Shown here in pieces: positions 1 through 5,469 of a stretch of DNA of 8,297 nt (positions within the stretch are counted from its first letter, which is position 1; every line of letters begins with the position of its first letter). Under the pieces are notes generated by a model. That model saw only the letters and a list, made by a program, of their open reading frames with translations. It searched no databases and was not told the DNA's origin. Made by a program: the position numbers and the translations under genes. This DNA is from Acidobacteriota bacterium (GTDB taxonomy: Bacteria; Acidobacteriota; Vicinamibacteria; Vicinamibacterales; Vicinamibacteraceae), in contig JACDAO010000043.1 of NCBI GenBank assembly GCA_013695405.1, positions 1-8,297 of the forward strand, given 5' to 3'.

Positions 1-503
1 CGTCGGACCTGTCCGTGGGCGCGCGCGTGGTGCTGCCCGGCGAGCCGTTCGGCGCGACCTTGGCGCTGACCGGTTCGCTCGCGTTGCCAACTGGTGCCGA
101 GGCGGTCAGCTCCGGCCACGTCGACCCGCTGGCGGTGGTGCACGTCGACCGGCCGCTCGGCCCGACCTTCGCGCTGTCCTACAACTACCAGATCACCAGG
201 CAGCACGACGCGGAGGACGCCCCGGCGGTGCAGCACGGGCACGGGCTGTCGCTGCAGGCGAGCGTGGCGCGCTGGTCACCATTCGTCACCGTCGCTCGCC
301 GACCCTCGAACGAGGACGGTCACTCGCCCTGGCTGGCCGAGGCGGGCAGCGCGGTGCGGCTCGGCCGGGACGCCCAGATCGACGTCAGCGTCGCGCGTGG
401 CATCAATGCCGCCGAACCCAACTGGCGGCTGTCTGCGGGCCTGGTCCTGCGTCGCCGTCCCCGCGCCGCCGTCCCCGTTGACCTGCGCGGAGGGGCGCAG
501 TAG
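1..503 (+). CDS. Outer-membrane beta-barrel protein, C-terminal fragment (MetA/transporter-like)
   Basis: This is the 3' end of a gene that begins before the window; the frame is open from base 3 and stops at TAG 501-503, leaving about 166 visible residues. The fragment shows alternating hydrophobic and polar strands typical of an outer-membrane barrel. It opens with a DLSVGARVVL strand, followed by a SLALPTG turn, and ends with the strand pair AGSAVRLGRDAQIDVSVARG and NWRLSAGLVLRRRP. This pattern resembles the C-terminal half of the Phenol_MetA_deg / putative transporter family (PF13557), whose last strands read like 'aGl.y.l...lqldlg...g......w.lsaGls.r'. Members are outer-membrane proteins of mostly unproven function, so no substrate is proposed. 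A GTG at 15 could be taken as a start, but the frame continues upstream and the protein would begin in mid-strand. The last residues (VPVDLRGGAQ) are low in structure and overlap a tRNA promoter. Confidence 0.6.
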   Translation, partial: SDLSVGARVVLPGEPFGATLALTGSLALPTGAEAVSSGHVDPLAVVHVDRPLGPTFALSYNYQITRQHDAEDAPAVQHGHGLSLQASVARWSPFVTVARRPSNEDGHSPWLAEAGSAVRLGRDAQIDVSVARGINAAEPNWRLSAGLVLRRRPRAAVPVDLRGGAQ

Positions 504-506
504 ACT
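478..506 (+). promoter_or_regulatory. Sigma70-type promoter for tRNA-Asn
   Basis: TTGACC at 478-483 (5 of 6 matches to TTGACA) and TAGACT at 501-506 (4 of 6 to TATAAT) are separated by exactly 17 bases. Transcription would start near 512-514 and give a leader of about 65 bases before the tRNA. The bases just after the -10 box (GTCCGC) are GC-rich, as in stable-RNA promoters under stringent control. The -10 box begins with the TAG stop codon of the upstream barrel gene, so the promoter lies almost wholly inside that coding region. Confidence 0.6.
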
Positions 507-519
507 GTCCGCTCGTTCT

Positions 520-547
520 GGCGGGTTCGCCTGCCGCACGAACCGCC
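520..547 (+). other. Hairpin in the spacer between barrel gene and tRNA
   Basis: GGCGGGTTCG at 520-529 can pair with CGAACCGCC at 539-547, giving nine pairs with one bulged G and a 9-base loop. It lies after the barrel gene's stop and inside the predicted tRNA leader. It could end barrel-gene transcription or act in processing of the tRNA precursor. No T-run follows, so it is not a standard intrinsic terminator. Confidence 0.35.
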
Positions 548-578
548 GACGCGCAGGCGCCGCCGGTCCTCCCCGAGT

Positions 579-653
<75 letters not shown>

Positions 654-654
654 A

Positions 655-669
655 TCCCTGCTTCAGGGA
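655..669. terminator. Short hairpin between converging tRNA and DUF1801 gene
   Basis: TCCCTG 655-660 pairs perfectly with CAGGGA 664-669 around a 3-base loop, beginning two bases after the tRNA's CCA. It lies six bases past the stop of the converging minus-strand gene, so it could serve transcripts from both sides or mark the 3' processing point of the tRNA. Neither side has a real T-run, so the terminator call is weak. Confidence 0.35.
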
Positions 670-674
670 AGCCC

Positions 675-1094
675 TCAGGACTTCGCATTCTTCGAAGGTT
701 TCGACTTGCCAGAACTGTTGACGGCGACCGCCTGGCGAACGAGTGCCTTGAAGGCGGACTCGTCAACGTCTTCTCCTTCGTGAATGTCGATCGCGCGGCG
801 TGCGTTTCCGTCGAGACTCGAGTTGAAGAGGCGGGCCGGATCCTCCAGAGACGCGCCCCTGGCGAAGGTAAACTTCACGACATTCTTGTAGGATTCGCCA
901 GTGCAAATGATGCCGTCGTGCGACCAAATCGGAGTGCCCATCCACTTCCACTCCTCGACGGCGTCCGGGTCTGCTTCCTTGATGAGCTTGCGCATTCTGC
1001 TGAGGGTTTCTCCGCGCCAGTCCCCGAGTTCGGCGATTCGTTTCGAGATGAGCTCCGATGCCGACTGGCCTGGGCTCGCGCCCGACTTGTTCAT
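675..1094 (-). CDS. DUF1801 domain protein
   Basis: A complete 139-residue cytoplasmic protein of the DUF1801 family (PF08818, YdhG-like fold). Family landmarks appear in order: [25 protein letters not shown] at residues 27-51, then GTPIW (53-57), [17 protein letters not shown] (61-77), the [11 protein letters not shown] turn (80-90) and a helical end [15 protein letters not shown] (111-125). The tail is Lys/Ser-rich. Proteins of this family have no settled biochemical role; relatives in Bacillus have been proposed as iron chaperones, which is not evidence for this one. The ATG at 1094 is chosen over an in-frame start at 1178 because AGGAGG sits 5 bases upstream of it and the domain needs no more N-terminus. 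The gene is divergent from corA and convergent with tRNA-Asn. Two hand-counted 60-base lines give about 57% GC, lower than the genes to the right, so acquisition by transfer is possible. Confidence 0.85.
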   Translation of the reverse strand: MNKSGASPGQSASELISKRIAELGDWRGETLSRMRKLIKEADPDAVEEWKWMGTPIWSHDGIICTGESYKNVVKFTFARGASLEDPARLFNSSLDGNARRAIDIHEGEDVDESAFKALVRQAVAVNSSGKSKPSKNAKS

Positions 1095-1099
1095 GTTCT

Positions 1100-1105
1100 C
1101 CTCCT
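1100..1105 (-). promoter_or_regulatory. Shine-Dalgarno fixing the DUF1801 start
   Basis: The minus strand reads AGGAGG followed by AGAAC and then ATG at 1094. This perfect consensus at 5-base spacing argues for the 139-residue form rather than the 28-residue longer reading from 1178. Confidence 0.8.
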
Positions 1106-1147
1106 GGTGGGTTCCGCGATGATGCCAACCGACGATTGCACGATAGA

Positions 1148-1178
1148 CGTATAGCCTGGCGTCTGTAGTTCCCGTCAA
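1148..1178 (-). promoter_or_regulatory. Possible promoter for the DUF1801 gene
   Basis: On the minus strand TTGACG (1178-1173, 5 of 6) is followed after 19 bases by TATACG (1153-1148, 4 of 6); CTATAC at 18-base spacing is an alternative. The start point would be near 1140, about 45 bases before the ATG at 1094. The spacing is longer than ideal. It also lies inside the 28-residue extension of the reading frame, which supports the shorter gene. Confidence 0.35.
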
Positions 1179-1196
1179 ACCGCGTCGGCATACACT
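1169..1196 (+). promoter_or_regulatory. Possible promoter of corA with leaderless start
   Basis: TACACT at 1191-1196 (4 of 6 to TATAAT) ends five bases before the corA ATG at 1202, and no Shine-Dalgarno lies in front of that ATG. A weak TTCCCG at 1169-1174 is 16 bases upstream. If the -10 box is right, transcription would begin at or next to the A of the ATG, giving a leaderless mRNA. Confidence 0.3.
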
Positions 1197-1201
1197 CCCG
1201 C

Positions 1202-2167
1202 ATGCTCGTCAACTGCGTCGCCTATGAGCAAGGCCAGAAGCTGGCTGACATTCCCGTCAGCGAGATTCACACGTACCAGGCCAAGCCGGACTGCTTCGTG
1301 TGGGTGGCAATGAAGGATCCGGAGCCCGACGAGCTGGAGGCGTTGCGGGTCGAGTTCGACTTGCACGAACTTGCGGTCGAAGATGCCCAGCACGGTCATC
1401 AGCGTCCCAAGATCGAAGAGTACGGAGCCTCGGTGTTTGTCGTCCTGCGGACCGTGGAGATGGCAGGCACGGAACTGCACGCCGGCGAAGTCGCGATCTT
1501 CGTCGGCCCGCGTTACGTGGTCTCGGTGCGCCGCGGCACGCGCCAGGGGTTCGCCGACGTCCGTCGCCGCACCGAGCAGGAACCGCACCTTCTGCGGCAC
1601 GGTCCGCCGTACGTCCTCTACGCCCTCATGGACACCGTCGTCGACCGCTACTTCCCGGTCATCGATGCCCTCGGCGATGAGATCGAGCAGGTCGAGGATC
1701 GAATTTTCAGCGGCGAGACCACGCGCGCTCAGGTCGTGGCCCTCTATGAACTGAAGCGCAAGCTGCTCACGCTCGCGCACGCCGCAGCGCCGCTGCTCGA
1801 GGTGACCGCGAAGCTGTACGGCGGCCGGGTGCCAGCGGCTTGCGTCGGACTGCAGGAGTACTTTCGGGATGTCCACGACCACCTGGTGCGGCTGGAGCAG
1901 TCGCTCGACAACCTGCGCGACACCGTGGCGACCGCTATCTCGGTGAATCTGTCGCTGATCACGCTGCAGGAAAGCGAAGTCACCAAGCGTCTGGCAGGCT
2001 ACGCGGCCCTTGTCGCTGTGCCCACGATGATCGCAGGGATCTACGGAATGAACTTCGACTACATGCCTGAGCTGCGGTCGCCATTTGGCTATCCGGTGGC
2101 GCTCGCGGTGATGGCTGCCATCGATGGCTACCTGATCTATCGATTCAGGAAGGCGAAGTGGCTGTGA
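1202..2167 (+). CDS. corA: CorA family magnesium/cobalt transport protein
   Basis: A complete 321-residue CorA-type channel (PF01544), expected to work as an inner-membrane homopentamer admitting Mg2+ and Co2+. Residues 1-145 form the cytoplasmic alpha/beta domain, with the usual opening MLVNCVAYEQG and FVWVAMKDPEPDEL (32-45). Residues 145-265 are the long helical stalk (FPVIDALGDEIEQVEDRIFS, then ALYELKRKLLTL). TM1 spans about 266-286 and ends in the signature YGMNF (281-285) followed by MPEL. TM2 spans about 298-314, and the chain closes with basic RKAKWL, the typical cytoplasmic end. TM2 carries an acidic residue (Asp308 in AAIDGY), which is uncommon. The ATG at 1202 gives a full family-length N-terminus, so it is kept although it has no Shine-Dalgarno. 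The gene looks monocistronic: it is divergent from the DUF1801 gene and followed by gene debris on the opposite strand. Mg2+ fits better than other ions, but substrate cannot be read from sequence. Confidence 0.95.
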   Translation: MLVNCVAYEQGQKLADIPVSEIHTYQAKPDCFVWVAMKDPEPDELEALRVEFDLHELAVEDAQHGHQRPKIEEYGASVFVVLRTVEMAGTELHAGEVAIFVGPRYVVSVRRGTRQGFADVRRRTEQEPHLLRHGPPYVLYALMDTVVDRYFPVIDALGDEIEQVEDRIFSGETTRAQVVALYELKRKLLTLAHAAAPLLEVTAKLYGGRVPAACVGLQEYFRDVHDHLVRLEQSLDNLRDTVATAISVNLSLITLQESEVTKRLAGYAALVAVPTMIAGIYGMNFDYMPELRSPFGYPVALAVMAAIDGYLIYRFRKAKWL

Positions 2168-2418
2168 CGCGATTACGTGCGAGGTCGGCTTTGACGGCGA
2201 CGGCATCGGCCACTGAGCAGCCTTGGCTTCGGATCGGCCGGAACACTGCCATCGATGTGCGCACGGGCAGGGTGACGGCCCGCTGGCTGGACAGTCGGAG
2301 CAGGGCCGCGGATTCGGTGGGTGTTCGCCTGAACGGGCCGCAGTTCCGCGACTGGTTCGCCGCGATCGGTGACGAGCAGCGTGCGTGCGTCCGTCGCGAA
2401 CACGGCGCAGATACGCAA
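2145..2418 (-). pseudogene. Phd/YefM-type antitoxin remnant, frameshifted, N-terminus missing
   Basis: The minus strand reads ARTLLVTDRGEPVAELRPV (2388-2332), which matches the core of prevent-host-death antitoxins (…G..vlVTdrG.PVAel.Pv). The same frame then becomes meaningless. A one-base shift between about 2332 and 2315 restores the family's C-terminal part: ESAALLRL, RAVTLPVR and FRPIRSQGCSVADAV (2315-2193), matching the usual '…aaLarLaaeGlvtlP…frPvr.rG.plsdaV…DR' ending. That frame closes at TGA 2147-2145, inside the 3' end of corA. The family's N-terminal helix (VGARELK…) is not on this strand. It occurs instead on the plus strand at 2426. There is no toxin gene beside it. What is seen is the two-frame match; the family name and the decayed state are inference from family knowledge. 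Confidence 0.65.
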
Positions 2419-2420
2419 TG

Positions 2421-2439
2421 ACTACATGGACGATGTAGT
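2421..2439. repeat. Perfect 7-bp inverted repeat at antitoxin start
   Basis: ACTACAT (2421-2427) and ATGTAGT (2433-2439) are perfect inverted copies 5 bases apart, overlapping the ATG of the antitoxin N-terminal fragment. Phd-type antitoxins bind short palindromes around their own promoter, so this may be a leftover operator. It could also mark the inversion junction or be chance. Confidence 0.35.
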
Positions 2440-2464
2440 GGGCGCCCGCGAGCTCAAGACCCGG
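2426..2464 (+). pseudogene. N-terminal antitoxin fragment, opposite orientation
   Basis: Starting at ATG 2426 the plus strand reads MDDVVGARELKTR. 'VGARELK.R' is the opening motif of Phd/YefM antitoxins, the DNA-binding N-terminal segment. The frame soon turns to unrelated sequence (RTWSSD…), and no antitoxin core follows on this strand. The missing core lies on the minus strand immediately to the left, at 2388-2145, so the two pieces point away from each other. Most likely they are one gene broken by a small inversion; two separate decayed antitoxin genes is the alternative. Confidence 0.5.
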
Positions 2465-2473
2465 CGGACGTGG

Positions 2474-3331
2474 TCAAGCGACGTCACATCTCTGCACGAC
2501 GGCCGGGCTGATGCCTGATGGATCAGTCGCGGCGAGGATCACGCGTGCGGCCTCGCCGGCGACGTCCCAGTGCGGGAAGTGCCCGCAGTGAGTGAACCAG
2601 TGCAGCCGGGCGTCCGGGAACGCAGCCAGTGCTCGTCGCGCCTGGCGCGGAAAGCAGACGCGGTCGCGAGTTCCCCAGCCGATCACCAGCGGATGCCGCA
2701 CCGTGCCGGCCGGTGCGCCCTGCTGCGTCTCGCCATACGCCAGTTGGTACAGCAGTTCGTCGAACGCCGGCGACGCGGCGTAGCTGCGCATCTCGTCGAG
2801 CACCACCGTGGCTGACAGTCGCCAGGGGTGCGTGGAGAACTGCGACAGCAGCAACGTCCGAGCCACGGCACTGCGCGCGATGCCGGGCATCATCGGCTGC
2901 AGCGCGCGCACCAGCCGGATCGACGCCCAGATGGATGCGAAGAACGCCTGGCGCTCCCAGCCCCGCCAGAAGCCGCCCGGGTTGAGCGACACCACCGCCC
3001 CGAGCACGCCGCCGCGGCGGGCCAGTTCGAGCACCAGCCGCGCGCCCATCGAGCTGCCGACGGCATCGACGCCGACAAGCCCCTCTCGCTGCAGGAAGCT
3101 CGTGACCGCGTCGGCCAGCGACGGGATCGAGGTCGTCCCCGCCAGGGCCGGCGTCTGCCCATGGCCCGGGAGATCCACGACGATCACCTCACGGTGCTGC
3201 GCGAGGCGGGAGAGCACTGGCGCCCACGAGCGCCAGCTCCCACCCAGCCCGTGAATGAGCAGCAGCGGCCGCCCGCCGCCGAGTCGAACGTGATGCAGGG
3301 ATCCGCTCATCGGACCTGACGCGTGCGGCAA
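2474..3331 (-). CDS. Alpha/beta-fold hydrolase
   Basis: A complete 285-residue alpha/beta hydrolase (PF00561/PF12697 type), probably a soluble esterase or related C-O/C-C bond hydrolase. The landmarks are in order. The oxyanion-hole HG is in LLLIHGLGG (residues 23-31). VVDLPGHGQT (51-60) follows, then the nucleophile Ser94 in GSSMG (92-96). Acid Asp223 is in GWGTRDRV and catalytic His251 in CGHFPHWD, so the triad looks intact. Residues 125-200 form an aromatic-rich helical cap. No signal peptide is seen. The start is taken at TTG 3331, because a strong GGAGGAG lies 8-9 bases upstream and the stop of the preceding gene is only two bases away. An ATG at 3310 (MSGSLHHVRL…) has only a weak CAGG and would remove seven non-conserved residues. 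The gene is the second of a pair with the MBL-fold gene, probably co-translated. The substrate is unknown. Confidence 0.88.
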   Translation of the reverse strand: MPHASGPMSGSLHHVRLGGGRPLLLIHGLGGSWRSWAPVLSRLAQHREVIVVDLPGHGQTPALAGTTSIPSLADAVTSFLQREGLVGVDAVGSSMGARLVLELARRGGVLGAVVSLNPGGFWRGWERQAFFASIWASIRLVRALQPMMPGIARSAVARTLLLSQFSTHPWRLSATVVLDEMRSYAASPAFDELLYQLAYGETQQGAPAGTVRHPLVIGWGTRDRVCFPRQARRALAAFPDARLHWFTHCGHFPHWDVAGEAARVILAATDPSGISPAVVQRCDVA

Positions 3332-3333
3332 GA

Positions 3334-4335
3334 CTAACTCTCCTCCGAATCGACTGGGTCAGGTCGGGTGGCTATCGGGCGCGAGGCCCGTCGTCGAGCG
3401 TAGGTGAGCACCACGGCAGCGATCGCTGCCACTCCGGCGGCGGCGCGCATCGCGGTACGGACGGGGTCGCCCACCGGCGGGGGCATGGCGACGATGCCGT
3501 CGCCGTCGGCGCGGACCGGCCGACCGACGTAGCGGCCGTGCTCGGGCGGTGTGAACGTGCGCGCGAACGTCGCCAGGGCGTCGGGCACGTCCGGGCCGAT
3601 CAACGGCAAGCCGTGACCAGCCGCGAGCACGCGCGGACGCAATGCCGCAAGGCGACGAATACTCTCGCCCGCCGCGTCCCAATCGGTGGTCATCGGCGCC
3701 GGCGGCCAGCGCAGCGTCCGCGGCATCGTCACCGTGGTCGCCCACGATTCCTGGTTCATCGTCGCCAGGGCGTCGCCGGCGAGCAGGACGCGATCGGATT
3801 CACGCCAGAACGCCAGGTGGCCCGGCGTGTGCCCGGGCGTGGCAACCGCGTGCCAGCCAGGCAGGAACGGCAGCGTGCCGTCAGCCGCGAGAGGGTGCAG
3901 GTTGCGGCCGAGATCGATGGCGCCGCGCGGGAACGCGCGCGACATCATCCCCAGCGCGCCGCCGACGGTTGGATCCTGCGGCGGGTACTCGGATCGCCCG
4001 GTCAGATACGGCAGCTCGAGCGGATGCGCGAACACCGGGACGTCCCATTCGACGGCCAGGGCCTGTGCCGATCCGGCGTGGTCGAAGTGGCCGTGCGTCA
4101 GGACGATCGCCCGCGGTTGGGACCGGGCCCCGTAACGGCGCGCGGCGGCCCGCCGGATTGCGAGGCTGCCCAACGCACGAAGGCCGGTATCCACCAGCAC
4201 CCAGCCATGGCCAGGGACATTCGGCGTGATGTCGATCAGGTAGGCGTTGACGAACGCAACCGGAACCCGAACGATGCCGAGCCGGTGCAGTGGGTTGTCG
4301 GGGGCGTCGAAGCGTGCGTGCACGCGCCGCTTCAC
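3334..4335 (-). CDS. MBL-fold metallo-hydrolase with C-terminal membrane helix
   Basis: A 333-residue metallo-beta-lactamase-fold hydrolase (PF00753) of the glyoxalase II/lactonase-like group. The metal ligands are all visible: THGHFDHAG gives His81, His83, Asp85 and His86; TPGHTPGH gives His169; LLAGDAL gives Asp188; and AAGHG gives His241. A binuclear zinc (or other metal) site should therefore be intact. After the catalytic domain, residues about 296-312 (RAAAGVAAIAAVVLTYA) form one hydrophobic helix followed by RRR and a polar tail. This would tail-anchor the enzyme to the membrane with the catalytic domain, which has no signal peptide, in the cytoplasm. The start is GTG 4335; no Shine-Dalgarno is obvious, and GTG 4323 is an alternative. 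It is the first gene of a pair, two bases from the TTG of the alpha/beta hydrolase, so the two may act on the same ester, thioester or lactone-type compound. That link is inference. Confidence 0.85.
   Translation of the reverse strand: MKRRVHARFDAPDNPLHRLGIVRVPVAFVNAYLIDITPNVPGHGWVLVDTGLRALGSLAIRRAAARRYGARSQPRAIVLTHGHFDHAGSAQALAVEWDVPVFAHPLELPYLTGRSEYPPQDPTVGGALGMMSRAFPRGAIDLGRNLHPLAADGTLPFLPGWHAVATPGHTPGHLAFWRESDRVLLAGDALATMNQESWATTVTMPRTLRWPPAPMTTDWDAAGESIRRLAALRPRVLAAGHGLPLIGPDVPDALATFARTFTPPEHGRYVGRPVRADGDGIVAMPPPVGDPVRTAMRAAAGVAAIAAVVLTYARRRASRPIATRPDPVDSEES
3340..3346 (-). promoter_or_regulatory. Shine-Dalgarno for the alpha/beta hydrolase, inside the upstream gene
   Basis: The minus strand reads GGAGGAG here, overlapping the last Glu-Glu codons of the MBL-fold gene, 8 bases before TTG 3331. 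This decides between the TTG start and the later ATG at 3310, and it points to translational coupling of the two genes. Confidence 0.6.
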
Positions 4336-4363
4336 AGCAACTTGTCTGCCACGCGCGATTGCA

Positions 4364-4384
4364 CTGCCGACCGTCGATCGGCAG
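4364..4384. repeat. 7-bp inverted repeat upstream of the MBL-fold gene
   Basis: CTGCCGA (4364-4370) and TCGGCAG (4378-4384) are perfect inverted copies with a 7-base loop, 29 bases upstream of the GTG at 4335. On the minus strand the palindrome is preceded by TTTT. This is a reasonable place for an operator or a 5'-UTR hairpin of the two-gene hydrolase operon. The octamer AACTTGTC also occurs on both sides of it (4339-4346 and 4387-4394). No convincing -35/-10 pair was found nearby. Confidence 0.4.
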
Positions 4385-4470
4385 AAAACTTGTCGCTGCG
4401 CTCTCGTCCGCAGGTCGCGGCCGTGCTCGCCGTCACGACGTCAGTCGTCGATCGCTACGGTTTGTGGAAT

Positions 4471-4506
4471 CCGGCCATGCCTGCGGGGATCCGCAATCAT
4501 GGCCGG
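4471..4506. repeat. 36-base nested palindrome in the intergenic spacer
   Basis: The outer arms CCGGCCATG (4471-4479) and CATGGCCGG (4498-4506) are perfect inverted copies. Inside them TGCGG (4482-4486) pairs with CCGCA (4491-4495) around a GGAT loop. The two stems are separated only by a 2x2 mismatch (CC/AT), so 14 pairs stack into one very stable hairpin on either strand. No T-run follows on either side, so it is not a standard intrinsic terminator. Its size, GC content and intergenic place recall REP-type palindromes. No second copy was seen in the window. It lies between the UnbU-like gene and the hydrolase pair, both on the minus strand. Confidence 0.6.
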
Positions 4507-4589
4507 CCGAGGGGCCCGTCCTGCCGGCGGTGTTCCGCAGCGACGGGCACGCCGTACGACGCGGCGAGGTGGGCTGATTACCCGCGGAG

Positions 4590-4610
4590 CGCGGCGCGAA
4601 TGCCGCCGCG
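4590..4610 (-). terminator. GC-rich hairpin just after the UnbU-like gene
   Basis: CGCGGCG (4590-4596) pairs with CGCCGCG (4604-4610) around a 7-base loop, starting eight bases past the stop codon of the membrane protein gene on the minus strand. Its position suits the end of the three-gene operon transcript, perhaps as a barrier protecting the 3' end. It lacks a T-run, so termination would need Rho or another factor. Confidence 0.3.
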
Positions 4611-4617
4611 ACCGACC

Positions 4618-5469
4618 TCACGGTCGGCCACGGTTGGTGCTCTCGGTCAGTGCCGGCACGAGCGAGGACGCGGGCTGGCGGGGTGGCGCCGGCGTCGGCG
4701 CCAGGCGAACCGCTCGCCGCGCCAGTGCCAACTCGATCAGCACCGCGGTCGGGCCTACCACGAACAGCGCGTAGTACGGCGCGTGCACGAACTCCATCAG
4801 CCGGAAGCCCGCTTCCACCGCCGCGACCATCACCGCGACCAGGCACTGCGCCCAGACCGGCTTCACGGTGCTCTTCGGGTCGGTGAGCATGAAGAAGATG
4901 AACAGCTGGTACATCGGGCCGGTGATCGGCGCCACTTCGGCCAGGAACGGATGGCCAGTCACCAGCGCGCGGAGCACCGCGAAGGCGACGAACGAGCCGA
5001 CGTAGGTCAGCGTGATGTGAAACCGGCCGAGGCTGTGAATGATCACCGCGCCGAACAGCCAGACCACCGCCATCGGCAGCAACGTGTTGCCCCACTGCAC
5101 GCTCAGGCTCGCCACCGTGTCGGAGGCCAGCACCAGCATCGCCACGATGCCCAGGTTCGACGGATTCCAGATGTGTCGCCCGTCGACGCGGATCAGGTAC
5201 TTGGAGGTGATGGAGATCGCCGAGCACAGCGCGTACGGCCAGAACTCGGGCGACCGCACCAGCATGCCGACGCTGATCCCGGAGACGTAGGCGCTGGCCA
5301 GGTGCGGCCAGCGGCCGGTGTAGAGCCGGCCGAGCGCCAGTTCGACGGCAAGCGAGGTGCCGATCGCCAGCGCGGTACGGGACCAACTCTCGAGGAATCC
5401 AAAGGTGACCTGCCCGACGAGCAGGACCAGCGTCACGAGGACCGGCGCCAGGTAGCGCTTGTCGATCAT
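4618..5469 (-). CDS. Polytopic membrane protein, RnfD/NqrB-like, UnbU type
   Basis: A 283-residue integral membrane protein with about eight to ten hydrophobic segments, among them residues 6-25, 32-48, 76-92, 129-146, 153-172, 205-220 and 232-250. Its cytoplasmic tail is Pro/Ala-rich (about 255-283). Two stretches recall the NqrB/RnfD/RnfE family (PF03116): KYLIRVDGRHIWNPSNLG (90-107) and FFMLTDPKST (192-201). In Rnf and Nqr complexes that family binds flavin and moves electrons and ions. The S-G-A-T motif whose Thr carries covalent FMN in NqrB and RnfD is not visible here, and no other Rnf subunit is in the window. The better comparison is UnbU, the RnfD-like membrane protein kept beside UnbV in enediyne clusters. 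The ATG at 5469 has AAGGAA 5 bases upstream and overlaps the preceding UnbV-like gene's stop in ATGA. The gene is last in a three-gene operon. Function is unknown; a membrane redox or transport partner of the propeller protein is the simplest guess. Confidence 0.75.
   Translation of the reverse strand: MIDKRYLAPVLVTLVLLVGQVTFGFLESWSRTALAIGTSLAVELALGRLYTGRWPHLASAYVSGISVGMLVRSPEFWPYALCSAISITSKYLIRVDGRHIWNPSNLGIVAMLVLASDTVASLSVQWGNTLLPMAVVWLFGAVIIHSLGRFHITLTYVGSFVAFAVLRALVTGHPFLAEVAPITGPMYQLFIFFMLTDPKSTVKPVWAQCLVAVMVAAVEAGFRLMEFVHAPYYALFVVGPTAVLIELALARRAVRLAPTPAPPRQPASSLVPALTESTNRGRP

Noticed and set aside
1175..2206. Long minus-strand frame opposite corA (343 codons)
   Set aside because: It is a shadow of corA in GC-rich DNA; its translation is His/Gln/Arg-rich with no family features, while the plus strand is a full CorA.
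2158..2421. Plus-strand frame MAVTRLRARSALTATAS… after corA
   Set aside because: It has no ribosome site or family resemblance, and it is antisense to the frameshifted antitoxin remnant, which explains its open length.
2057..2428. 9-base direct repeat GACTACATG at 2057-2065 and 2420-2428 as a possible rearrangement junction
   Set aside because: The repeat is short, it is direct rather than inverted, and the left copy encodes the conserved region after the CorA GMN motif; chance is the simpler reading.
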